From Candidatus Omnitrophota bacterium (lineage in GTDB: Bacteria > Omnitrophota > Gorgyraeia > Tantalellales > Tantalellaceae), in contig DAOVKF010000085.1 of the NCBI GenBank assembly GCA_030631915.1, positions 1 through 6,622 of the forward strand: a DNA stretch of 6,622 bases, given 5' to 3'. Made by a program: the position numbers and the translations under genes. The notes beneath the pieces were generated by a model that did no database searches, had not been told where the DNA came from, and saw nothing but the letters and a program-made list of their open reading frames with translations. Positions 1 to 5,538 of the stretch are shown piece after piece. Every line of letters starts with the position of its first letter. The stretch's first letter is position 1.

Positions 1-3
1 AAA

Positions 4-34
4 CTTCTGTACGGAACACCCCGGAGCAGCCTTC
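4..34 (-). repeat. Dispersed repeat copy A, just downstream of metY
   Basis: These 31 bases are the exact reverse complement of 3281-3311 (copy B), and a diverged copy (C) lies at 3398-3434. The core contains GCTCCGGGG and ends in CAGAAG. Read on the minus strand it begins 19 bases after the metY stop codon. The similarity to copy B extends further outward: both have CGAGGGAG and TTGGG ahead of the core, but copy B carries about 22 extra bases there. The unit may continue past the left edge of the window. No open frame or transposase belongs to it. Confidence 0.8.
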
Positions 35-53
35 ACCCAACTCTCCCTCGCTC

Positions 54-1358
54 CTACCTGCCCCTGGAAAGGGCCTGGTCCAGGTCCCTGATAAGGTCTT
101 CCGCGTTTTCCAGTCCGATCGACAGACGGATAAAATCTCCGGTCACACCGGCCGCTTTCTGTTCGTCTTCCGTCAGCTGCTGATGCGTCGTGGACGCCGG
201 ATGGATGGCAAGGCTTTTCGCGTCGCCGATATTGGCAAGGTGGCTGAAAAGATCAAGGGATTCGATAAAGGCCCTGCCTTCCTCCGCCCCGCCCTTTATG
301 CCGAACCCGATAAGGCCTGAATACCATCCGTTCCTGAAATATCTGCGCGCGATATCATGCTGCGGGTGTTGTCTGAGTCCCGGATAATTGACCCACGATA
401 CCTTTCTGTGGGTCTTGAGAAAACGCGCTATCTCCATCGCGTTCTCGCTGTGCCGCGGCATCCTTAGATGAAGCGTCTCAAGACCGAGCAGGAACAGGAA
501 CGCGTTAAAGGGACTCATGCACGATCCTATATCGCGGAGAATGCTCAGGCGCGTCTTTGCCGCAAAAGCGATATTCCCTGCCCCGGGAACGTCACCGAAA
601 GTTTCCGTGAACCTGACGCCGTGATAAGCGGGGTCCGGTTCGGTCAGGTGGGAAAATTTCCCGCCTGTCCAGTCAAATGTGCCCGAATCCACGATCATGC
701 CGCCGATCGACGTTCCGGCCCCGCCTATGTATTTAGTCACGGAATGGACAAGGATGTCAGCCCCGTGCTTTATCGGATTGACCAGGAACGGTGTTCCCAC
801 GGTATTGTCGACTATGAAAGGAATACCGTTCTCATGCGCTATCTTCGCGACCTTCTCGATGTCGACCGCGTCCAGCCTGGGATTCCCTAATGTCTCCGCG
901 TATAATGCCTTTGTCCCCGGTGTAACCGCCCTCCGGAAGTTCTCCGGGTCAGTGGGATCCACAAAGGTGAAATTGATGCCCAGTTTGCGCAGGGTATAAT
1001 GGAACAGGGTGTACGTCCCCCCATACAAACTGCCTGAGGCCACTACCTCATCACCCGCGGAAGCAAGGTTCAGTATTGCGAGCGTAATAGCGGCCTGCCC
1101 CGATGAAACCGCCACCGCGGCGGTCCCGCCCTCAAGCGCGGCTATCCTTTTCTCCAGGACCTCGTTCGTGGGATTCATCAAACGCGTATAGATGTTCCCG
1201 GGCTTTTTCAGGGCGAAAAGATCTGCCGCGTGCGCGGTATCCTTAAAAGTAAAAGAGGTGGTCTGATATATCGGCACAGCGCGCGACCCCGTGGTCGGCT
1301 CCGGAACATAGCCGGCGTGTATGCCCAGCGTCTCCGGTTTCCATCTTTGTTCATCCAT
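54..1358 (-). CDS. metY: O-acetylhomoserine sulfhydrylase (MetY), PLP-dependent
   Basis: A 434-aa enzyme of the Cys/Met metabolism PLP family. It most likely joins O-acetylhomoserine with sulfide to give homocysteine in cytoplasmic methionine synthesis. Visible landmarks: the start LGIHAG with PIYQTTSF near residues 11-36; YTR at 57-59, which contacts the PLP phosphate of the neighbouring subunit; LYGGT with Tyr112 stacking on the ring; VDNT with Asp184; SVTKYIGG with the Schiff-base Lys209; and FIRLSIG with the substrate-carboxylate Arg411. The length near 430 and the N-terminal pattern fit MetY better than the shorter cystathionine gamma-synthase or methionine gamma-lyase (about 380-400), though those relatives cannot be fully excluded. 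The start at 1358 is chosen because GGAGG lies six bases upstream and a perfect TATAAT lies 44 bases upstream. The open frame extends further but would run past that promoter into the phosphoesterase gene. It has its own promoter, unlike a plain operon member. Confidence 0.92.
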   Translation of the reverse strand: MDEQRWKPETLGIHAGYVPEPTTGSRAVPIYQTTSFTFKDTAHAADLFALKKPGNIYTRLMNPTNEVLEKRIAALEGGTAAVAVSSGQAAITLAILNLASAGDEVVASGSLYGGTYTLFHYTLRKLGINFTFVDPTDPENFRRAVTPGTKALYAETLGNPRLDAVDIEKVAKIAHENGIPFIVDNTVGTPFLVNPIKHGADILVHSVTKYIGGAGTSIGGMIVDSGTFDWTGGKFSHLTEPDPAYHGVRFTETFGDVPGAGNIAFAAKTRLSILRDIGSCMSPFNAFLFLLGLETLHLRMPRHSENAMEIARFLKTHRKVSWVNYPGLRQHPQHDIARRYFRNGWYSGLIGFGIKGGAEEGRAFIESLDLFSHLANIGDAKSLAIHPASTTHQQLTEDEQKAAGVTGDFIRLSIGLENAEDLIRDLDQALSRGR

Positions 1359-1364
1359 GGGTTT

Positions 1365-1369
1365 CCTCC
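1365..1369 (-). promoter_or_regulatory. metY ribosome binding site
   Basis: GGAGG on the minus strand, six bases before the ATG at 1358. It decides the start against the in-frame upstream codons that would add about 42 residues. Confidence 0.85.
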
Positions 1370-1376
1370 GTTTCTC

Positions 1377-1433
1377 GTATTGCGTACCGCTTATTGCGAC
1401 CATTATATGCCAGCGCCGCCCATAACGCAATAC
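1377..1433. promoter_or_regulatory. Candidate operator: three TATTGCG boxes around the metY promoter
   Basis: GTATTGCGT at 1377-1385 and ACGCAATAC at 1425-1433 form a perfect 9-base inverted repeat. A third copy, TATTGCG, lies at 1392-1398, 14 bases from the first. The distal box covers the -35 hexamer and the other two lie between the -10 and the start codon. That layout suits a repressor bridging sites around the promoter. The regulator is unknown, and I do not recognise the motif as a known methionine-regulator site. Confidence 0.4.
1402..1430 (-). promoter_or_regulatory. metY promoter, sigma70-type
   Basis: On the minus strand, TATAAT (1402-1407, perfect) lies 17 bases after TTGCGT (1425-1430), which matches the -35 consensus only in its TTG. 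Transcription would begin near 1395, giving a leader of roughly 37 bases. It sits in the 103-bp gap between the phosphoesterase stop and metY. Confidence 0.65.
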
Positions 1434-1461
1434 TGCGTGGCAAACGACCTTATCACACTGA

Positions 1462-2499
1462 CTACCTGCGGTCTTCCGCGTCAACGACCTCGAACCAGTA
1501 CTCTTTATCGTTCAGGCCTGAGACGCGAATGGGTTCTGCCTTTGTGTTTTTGCCGAAAATATAACCGGAACCGTACAGATTGCGGGCCCAGTAAACAGCT
1601 TCTTTCCAGAAATAATACGTGAGGTATGTCCATAGAGGCGGCGATATCTTTCTGACCTCCCACGTGACATAATCGTGATTGACCTGGACCCTTACGTAAT
1701 GCAGGTAGCCGCCGTCCGCCTCGGGGATCTCGGTCAGCATGCCGCCGCCGCCGGTAACTATGTAATCCACGCCGTCAAATTCTTCATGCTTGAACATATG
1801 TTTGTGCCCCGCAAACACCATATCCACATTGTATTCTGCGCAGAGTTTGCGAAATCTGTAAGCCCAGGTGCTGTTATCCATATTGTACCACTCCTGCTGA
1901 TAGGGATCGAACGGCGGTTTGTGCATGGCAATAAAAATGTGATCATAGCCCTGCCCCTTTTTAAGCTGTTGTTCCAGCCACTCAAACTGTGGTTCCTCAA
2001 GCTGTCCGGCTTCATTGTCCAGGACGATAAAAAGAGAGTTCCGGTCAGTGAAAACGAACTCTTTTGCGCCGCAGTATTCCTCGAAAAGCGCCCTGTCATC
2101 ATGGTTACCGATAGCCGCGATCACAGGCCACTTTATGAGCCTCTGCAGTTTTTTAAAGGCCTTGAAATGTGACCGTTCGCCGTCAAGTGTCACGTCTCCC
2201 ACGCTGAGGACAAGATCTATCGGGACTTTACGGAACCTGTCCTCACGGTTCATGTGCCATATCTCCTTGATCGCGGACGCGTCATTAAAAATAAGCCCGG
2301 AATGGTTATCACCGAACACAATAAAGGAAAAATAGGCGCCTTTGTTGTCTTTCAATCTGTCAACATTCGCCTGATTATTATCATCTTTGCCCGCGCCTTT
2401 CATGAACCAGAAAGGGATAAGCGGCAGAAAAGAATACACGACCAGAAACAGGAATAGAGCCAACAAGACCCTTTTCGCCTTAATACGCTTCAGCTTCAT
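1462..2499 (-). CDS. Membrane-anchored calcineurin-like metallophosphoesterase
   Basis: A 345-aa protein with a basic N-terminus and one hydrophobic segment (about residues 10-32), followed by a calcineurin-type phosphoesterase domain, so the domain probably lies outside the inner membrane on a signal anchor. The two-metal motifs are complete and in order: GDNHSG (Asp64, His66), GDVTLDG (Asp102), GNHDD (Asn132, His133), AMHKPPF (His193) and AGHKH (His232, His234). The spacing is that of purple-acid-phosphatase-like members. After the domain comes a Trp/Tyr-rich tail (about 277-314). Its substrate cannot be read from the sequence; phosphate esters or nucleotides are general possibilities for the family. 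The start has GGAGGAGG at 2507-2514, seven bases upstream. It begins 40 bp after the greA stop with no terminator between, so it is probably cotranscribed with greA. Confidence 0.88.
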   Translation of the reverse strand: MKLKRIKAKRVLLALFLFLVVYSFLPLIPFWFMKGAGKDDNNQANVDRLKDNKGAYFSFIVFGDNHSGLIFNDASAIKEIWHMNREDRFRKVPIDLVLSVGDVTLDGERSHFKAFKKLQRLIKWPVIAAIGNHDDRALFEEYCGAKEFVFTDRNSLFIVLDNEAGQLEEPQFEWLEQQLKKGQGYDHIFIAMHKPPFDPYQQEWYNMDNSTWAYRFRKLCAEYNVDMVFAGHKHMFKHEEFDGVDYIVTGGGGMLTEIPEADGGYLHYVRVQVNHDYVTWEVRKISPPLWTYLTYYFWKEAVYWARNLYGSGYIFGKNTKAEPIRVSGLNDKEYWFEVVDAEDRR

Positions 2500-2539
2500 C
2501 TCGTATCCTCCTCCCTTGACCTTGATCCGCGTCTCACCA

Positions 2540-3016
2540 TCACCGTCTTATATCAACTATCTCATACCTGATGACCCCGGCGGGAACTTCCACTTCGACG
2601 ACATCGCCCGCTTTATGCCCGAAAATGGCTTTCCCGACAGGAGATGTAATGGATATTTTATTCAGGGCAAAGTCAGATTCTTCTTCAGCGACGAGCATAT
2701 AATCGAAACTCTCGTCTGTGTCGCGATCCCTGACCCTGACAGTTGCGCCCAGCAGCGCCTCATCCTTTGCGATGTTTGAATCGTCTATTATTCGAGCCCC
2801 GCTTAAAATACCCTCCATATCAGCGATCTTCTTTTCGTTCATGGCCTGGGCTTCCTTGGCCGCGTCATATTCAGCGTTTTCACTCAGATCACCCTGCTCC
2901 CGGGCCGCGGCAATATCTTTTGCTATCTCGCGCCGTTTTTTTCCCTGTAAACCCGCCAGTTCTTCCTGTAATTTATTATATCCTTCACGCGTCAGCATTA
3001 CACGGCCCTGCCCCAT
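2540..3016 (-). CDS. greA: Transcription elongation factor GreA
   Basis: A 158-aa protein, the usual GreA length. It enters the RNA polymerase secondary channel and stimulates cleavage of backtracked transcripts. The N-terminal coiled coil (about residues 10-75) carries the tip motif GDLSENAEY with the acidic Asp43 and Glu46 that position the catalytic metal. The C-terminal FKBP-like domain (about 80-158) has the family signatures ISITSPVGKAIFGHKAGD and a terminal VDIRR. The start at 3016 follows AAGGAGG (3021-3027) and lies 56 bases inside the transcript from the promoter at 3079-3107. A longer in-frame reading to 3079 would begin upstream of the expected transcription start and is rejected. 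It is the first gene of the probable greA-phosphoesterase transcript. Confidence 0.96.
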   Translation of the reverse strand: MGQGRVMLTREGYNKLQEELAGLQGKKRREIAKDIAAAREQGDLSENAEYDAAKEAQAMNEKKIADMEGILSGARIIDDSNIAKDEALLGATVRVRDRDTDESFDYMLVAEEESDFALNKISITSPVGKAIFGHKAGDVVEVEVPAGVIRYEIVDIRR

Positions 3017-3078
3017 CTTTCCTCCTTGATTATTATCCCGAATGCCCGCCTCAGTATGCAGCCGTTTTGTAACAAGCA

Positions 3079-3107
3079 ATTATACCCGAAACAAAAGGCC
3101 AGCACAA
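3079..3107 (-). promoter_or_regulatory. greA promoter, sigma70-type
   Basis: On the minus strand, TATAAT (3079-3084, perfect) lies 17 bases after TTGTGC (3102-3107, TTG conserved). Transcription would start near 3072. It is divergent from the SRP RNA candidate on the plus strand. Confidence 0.65.
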
Positions 3108-3144
3108 ATCAATTTTACCAGGAGTAGTGGATAGCGCATTGTAG

Positions 3145-3240
3145 GGTCAAGCAGCAAGGGGGGTCCAGGTCGGAAACATAGCAGGCGGAGAAGCACCCCC
3201 GTTGTTCCGAGGGACGATCGCTCGCGTTGCTCGCTCGGAC
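3145..3240 (+). ncRNA. ffs: Probable small bacterial SRP RNA (4.5S-type)
   Basis: The domain-IV signature is visible: CAGG at 3166-3169, a GGAA apical loop at 3172-3175, and AGCAG at 3180-3184. The distance from AGG to AGCAG is the same ten bases as in E. coli 4.5S RNA. Outside it, 3153-3164 pairs with 3195-3206 (11 pairs, one G-G mismatch, including five G-C in a row), and CC 3165-3166 can pair with GG 3184-3185. This RNA would be the scaffold that binds Ffh (SRP54) for cotranslational membrane targeting. The oddities are that the two C-G pairs normally closing the GGAA loop are absent (UC-GGAA-AC), and the 3' side has a long bulge (3186-3194). A weak promoter may lie at 3114-3142 (TTTACC, 17 bases, CATTGT). 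TCCGAG 3206-3211 / CTCGGA 3234-3239 form a hairpin without a U tract. The ends are approximate. Confidence 0.55.
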
Positions 3241-3279
3241 GAGGGAGTTGGGAGTTAGTGTTGCGGAGGGGTGTTTGGG

Positions 3280-3316
3280 CGAAGGCTGCTCCGGGGTGTT
3301 CCGTACAGAAGCTTGT
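3280..3316 (+). repeat. Dispersed repeat copy B (left arm of inverted pair)
   Basis: 37 bases that match the reverse complement of 3398-3434 at 31 positions, and that contain the exact 31-base reverse complement of 4-34 at the window's left edge. Upstream, CGAGGGAGTTGGG (3240-3252) also resembles copy A, but about 22 bases have been inserted here, with TTGGG recurring at 3275-3279. Copies B and C could fold as a long hairpin around about 80 bases. Confidence 0.8.
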
Positions 3317-3397
3317 TCGTCCCACGTTACTACAATTCCGACGCGGCCGACCTTGGAAAAATAATTTCCGAACTTTCACTAAAGGTTATAGAAGTTT

Positions 3398-3434
3398 ACA
3401 AGCTTCTGGTAGGAATGCCCCGGAGCAGGCTTCG
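3398..3434 (-). repeat. Dispersed repeat copy C (right arm of inverted pair)
   Basis: Diverged inverted copy of B. The blocks CTGCTCCGGGG, TTCC and CAGAAGCTTGT are conserved, with changes in three short patches. The pattern is substitution without length change. The sequence between B and C (3317-3397) shows no open frame with a start and binding site, no terminator and no RNA motif that I recognise. Confidence 0.75.
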
Positions 3435-3520
3435 TGCAGAGTAGGGGCAAGTAGCAGAGGATCGGGGGGACATGCTTCAAGGTGATATTTGTTAAGAAAA
3501 AAATACTTAAATATTTTATA

Positions 3521-3553
3521 TTGACTTTTTAAAAATATTAGGTAAGCTATATT
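3521..3553 (+). promoter_or_regulatory. Promoter for the riboswitch-hydrolase transcript
   Basis: TTGACT (3521-3526) is a near-consensus -35 in a very AT-rich stretch (about 3485-3585). The -10 is less certain: TAAGCT at 3543-3548 has a 16-base spacer, while the better-looking TATATT (3548-3553) is 21 bases away. It is the only strong promoter-like stretch between the repeats and the riboswitch. Confidence 0.45.
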
Positions 3554-3590
3554 ATGTCGATCATTTAACTGTTCTTTTAAAAAATTGTGC

Positions 3591-3690
3591 ACCCGATAAA
3601 GGCAAACTATTCGAAAGAATAGGGCGCAAAGTTTTGAGCCTAAACCCGCAGGTTTTCAGTGGATAAGGCTGTCAGACTGCCGAAGTTCGC
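3591..3690 (+). promoter_or_regulatory. Cyclic-di-GMP-I (GEMM-I) riboswitch aptamer
   Basis: The conserved order is present: AAAGGCAAAC (3598-3607), the P2 stem CTATTC / GAATAG closed by a GAAA tetraloop (3607-3622), then GCGCAAAG (3624-3631), then GCCTAAACC (3638-3646) opposite GGATAAGGC (3661-3669) as the tetraloop receptor. The long P3 helix pairs 3630-3640 with 3667-3678 with small bulges. TGCC (3678-3681) faces the 5' GGC (3601-3603). By alignment with Vibrio Vc2, the ligand contacts G20 and C92 correspond to G3601 and C3681. The usual A47 that stacks between the two guanines appears as G3624. G at position 20 argues for c-di-GMP rather than the cGAMP (GEMM-Ib) variant. It sits 100 bases upstream of the hydrolase, in the same orientation. 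Confidence 0.9.
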
Positions 3691-3712
3691 ACCCGGATAG
3701 TCGGATTTTTTT
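3672..3712 (+). terminator. Intrinsic terminator forming the riboswitch expression platform
   Basis: TC-GACT-CCG on the left (3672-3682) pairs with CGG-AGTC-GA on the right (3694-3705), with two small mismatches, followed by seven T (3706-3712). The left arm is the same sequence that forms the 3' side of the aptamer's P3 and P1 helices. The two folds therefore exclude each other: the ligand-bound aptamer should block termination (ON switch). A second run of six T follows at 3720-3725 after CGACCGC. Confidence 0.75.
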
Positions 3713-3792
3713 CGACCGCTTTTTTGGCGTTCATTCGAAAAAGCTTTGCCTTTTGCCGAATGCATAATTACCCAAAAAAGGGGAAGAAAAAA

Positions 3793-4893
3793 ATGAAAGG
3801 CTATTCGACAAAGATCGATACAAAGCTCTTTCGCGGCCTGCTTGCATGCATATTTCTGTCATCGTTCCTGTTCCCTGCCGCGCCTGTCCGCGCATCCAAT
3901 CCGGCGATGGAGTTCCCTTTTTTCCAGAAAGGCATATGCTTTGCCACATGGGATAAAAACAGGCTCGCGTCCTCTTATTCCGACCAGGCCCTTGAAACAT
4001 TGAGAAACATCGGGGCCGAATATATACAGATAACCGTGACCCAATACCAGGAGAAATGCGATTCCACCGAGATCAAAGCGACCTGTCTCACGCCTTCCGA
4101 CTCAAGCGTAAAACACGCGGTAAAAACAGCGCACAAACTCGGACTGAAAGTCATGCTGAAACCTCATCTCGACCTGATAGACAAGAACGGCGGGACTTTC
4201 TGGAGAGCGGACATAGGTTTCCACAACGAAAAAGACTGGAAAAAATGGTTCAAGGAATATCAAAAATTCATCACTCATTACGCGAAAATAGCGGAAAGAC
4301 TTGATGTGGAGATATTCTGCGTGGGCACAGAACTGTCATTCTCGACCCAGAAGCCCGGTCACTGGCAAAAAGTCATTTCATCCGTAAAAAATTCATACAC
4401 CGGCAGACTGACATACGCGGCCAACTGGGATAATTACAAAAACGTGGAATTCTGGCAGGAGCTTGATTTCGTGGGCATCAACGCTTTTTTCCCGCTTACA
4501 TACAAATCTGACCCGACAGTAGAAGACATCAAAAAAGGCTGGGAAAAATGGAAGCATGAGATCAAATCATGGCATTCAAAAATAAACAAGCCTATCGTAT
4601 TCACGGAAATAGGCTACTCGAGCACGCCGGGCGCGCCGAGCGCGCCATGGCAAAAAGGGCACCACGGCAACGCTGACGTGGAGATCCAGGCAAAATGTTA
4701 CGCGGCTTTTTTTGAGAGTGTCTGGGCCAGCCCCTGGCTCACCGGTGTATACTGGTGGAAATACAGCCCCTCGATCCACGGTGGCGGAAAAAATAACCGC
4801 TGCTTCACCCCCTTGAACAAACCCGCCGCGAGGATCCTGGAAGAAAACTATGGATCGCGCGGCAAGGGCCGCTCCAGACCCCACACGACTTAA
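3793..4893 (+). CDS. Secreted GH113-like TIM-barrel glycoside hydrolase
   Basis: A 366-aa protein with a Sec signal peptide (basic MKGYSTKIDTK, hydrophobic core about 16-27, likely cleavage after PVRA at 34). The rest is a single TIM barrel resembling glycoside hydrolase family 113, whose known members are beta-1,4-mannanases. Visible motifs: KGICFATWDKNR near the mature start, VMLKPH (about 120-125), VGTELS with the proposed acid/base Glu180, GINAFFPL (about 228-235), FTEIGYSS with the proposed nucleophile Glu272, and the late-barrel GVYWWKYSP (about 318-326). Both catalytic glutamates are present. It probably cuts a polysaccharide in the periplasm or outside the cell; mannan is not proven, and an exopolysaccharide is equally possible. 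The start is set by GGGG at 3780-3783 and by the signal peptide; in-frame upstream starts give an unnatural leader. It lies under a c-di-GMP riboswitch and ends 20 bp from a convergent gene. Confidence 0.85.
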   Translation: MKGYSTKIDTKLFRGLLACIFLSSFLFPAAPVRASNPAMEFPFFQKGICFATWDKNRLASSYSDQALETLRNIGAEYIQITVTQYQEKCDSTEIKATCLTPSDSSVKHAVKTAHKLGLKVMLKPHLDLIDKNGGTFWRADIGFHNEKDWKKWFKEYQKFITHYAKIAERLDVEIFCVGTELSFSTQKPGHWQKVISSVKNSYTGRLTYAANWDNYKNVEFWQELDFVGINAFFPLTYKSDPTVEDIKKGWEKWKHEIKSWHSKINKPIVFTEIGYSSTPGAPSAPWQKGHHGNADVEIQAKCYAAFFESVWASPWLTGVYWWKYSPSIHGGGKNNRCFTPLNKPAARILEENYGSRGKGRSRPHTT

Positions 4894-4913
4894 AGATCCC
4901 TTCCATATACGCT

Positions 4914-5345
4914 TTACTCATCCGGGACCATCCAACCCAGAAGTTCCCCGTCAGGACCGAAGTTCAGATATACCTTGTCCCGTGAAAAATAAGTGGAACT
5001 GCCGGGCTTGTAGACCCATTCGGCCGTCCCGGAATCCCTGTCACACAGGATCACGGCCGGCTCTCCCGCGTGTTTTTTTACATAAGAAGCGGTATCCCCT
5101 GCTTTCAGGGCGGCCTTCTCAATAGCTTTCCTGGCCCTGTCATAATTTTTCGTTTCACGTTTGAGGTCCGCAGCCATCGCTTTCCTGTCCTTACTGAGTT
5201 GTATGAGGGCCCTGAGCCCGTATTTGGATTTTACGTATCTTTTCTTTTTATGGGCTGCCCCCTTTTCTCCGGCCGCGGCATGAATAACGCTAACGGGAAA
5301 TAACGCAAGGAGAAAACAGATCAAAACACATTTATATATTTTCAT
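4914..5345 (-). CDS. Exported protein with BamE/SmpA-like C-terminal region
   Basis: A 143-aa protein of unknown function. The N-terminal signal peptide (hydrophobic residues 5-22, likely cleavage after VIHA) lacks a lipobox cysteine, so it is probably periplasmic and soluble. A basic, helical stretch with coiled-coil character follows (about 33-80). The C-terminal 60 residues read AGDTASYVKKHAGEPA, then EWVYKP, then KVYLNFGPDGELLGW. This order (G-x-S/T, hydrophobic, GxP, WxY, F-x-x-DG) resembles the BamE/SmpA fold or related small periplasmic modules. That is an inference from pattern, not a recognised match. The start at 5345 follows GGGAG nine bases upstream and overlaps the end of the 68-aa gene by 14 bases, so it is the last gene of the M48 operon. 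Its stop is 20 bp from the convergent hydrolase gene. Confidence 0.75.
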   Translation of the reverse strand: MKIYKCVLICFLLALFPVSVIHAAAGEKGAAHKKKRYVKSKYGLRALIQLSKDRKAMAADLKRETKNYDRARKAIEKAALKAGDTASYVKKHAGEPAVILCDRDSGTAEWVYKPGSSTYFSRDKVYLNFGPDGELLGWMVPDE

Positions 5346-5538
5346 GACCCTTATCTCCCGTGTGTTTTCCCTCATCACCCCTTTTTTTGCTCCTGCTTTC
5401 CAGAAGCACCTTTTCCAGAACAGTCCTTAAATTATTGAGTTCGGCACGCGTTAGAAGAAAATGCGCCCTGAGCTTTTTCTCCACGGCCTGGAATTCAAAA
5501 ACGTCATTCTGCTTTATGTGCCGAATATTGATCTTCAT
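5332..5538 (-). CDS. Small hypothetical protein, 68 aa
   Basis: I do not recognise this protein. It has a short beta-like start (MKINIRHIKQNDVFEFQAVE), a helical middle rich in Leu and charged residues (about 21-49), and a very polar, Lys/Gly/Asp/Glu-rich tail. There is no signal peptide or membrane segment, so it is probably cytoplasmic, unlike its two exported neighbours. Its ATG overlaps the protease TGA (ATGA at 5535-5538), indicating translational coupling, and its last 14 bases overlap the next gene. The overlaps on both sides are the main evidence that it is real. Confidence 0.65.
   Translation of the reverse strand: MKINIRHIKQNDVFEFQAVEKKLRAHFLLTRAELNNLRTVLEKVLLESRSKKRGDEGKHTGDKGHENI

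Noticed and set aside
468..890. Long plus-strand open frame opposite metY, and similar ones opposite the phosphoesterase and M48 genes
   Set aside because: They are antisense shadows of clearly recognised genes and show no domain or start signal.
1359..1484. N-terminal extension of MetY up to 1484
   Set aside because: It would overlap the phosphoesterase end, run through the metY promoter, and add a sequence absent from the family; the GGAGG at 1365-1369 sets the start at 1358.
3280..3434. Integron attC site or insertion sequence
   Set aside because: No GTTRRRY / RYYYAAC core pair at the ends, no transposase or integrase, and no evident target duplication.
3080..3592. Open frames of 60-100 codons across the repeat/SRP region on both strands
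   Set aside because: They run through inverted repeats and the SRP candidate, have no ribosome binding sites, and translate to low-quality Arg/Pro/Ser-rich sequence.
3598..3682. cGAMP-specific (GEMM-Ib) reading of the riboswitch
   Set aside because: That variant is marked by A at the Vc2 G20 position; here the base is G3601, so c-di-GMP is the default reading. The G3624 change keeps this open as a question, not a call.
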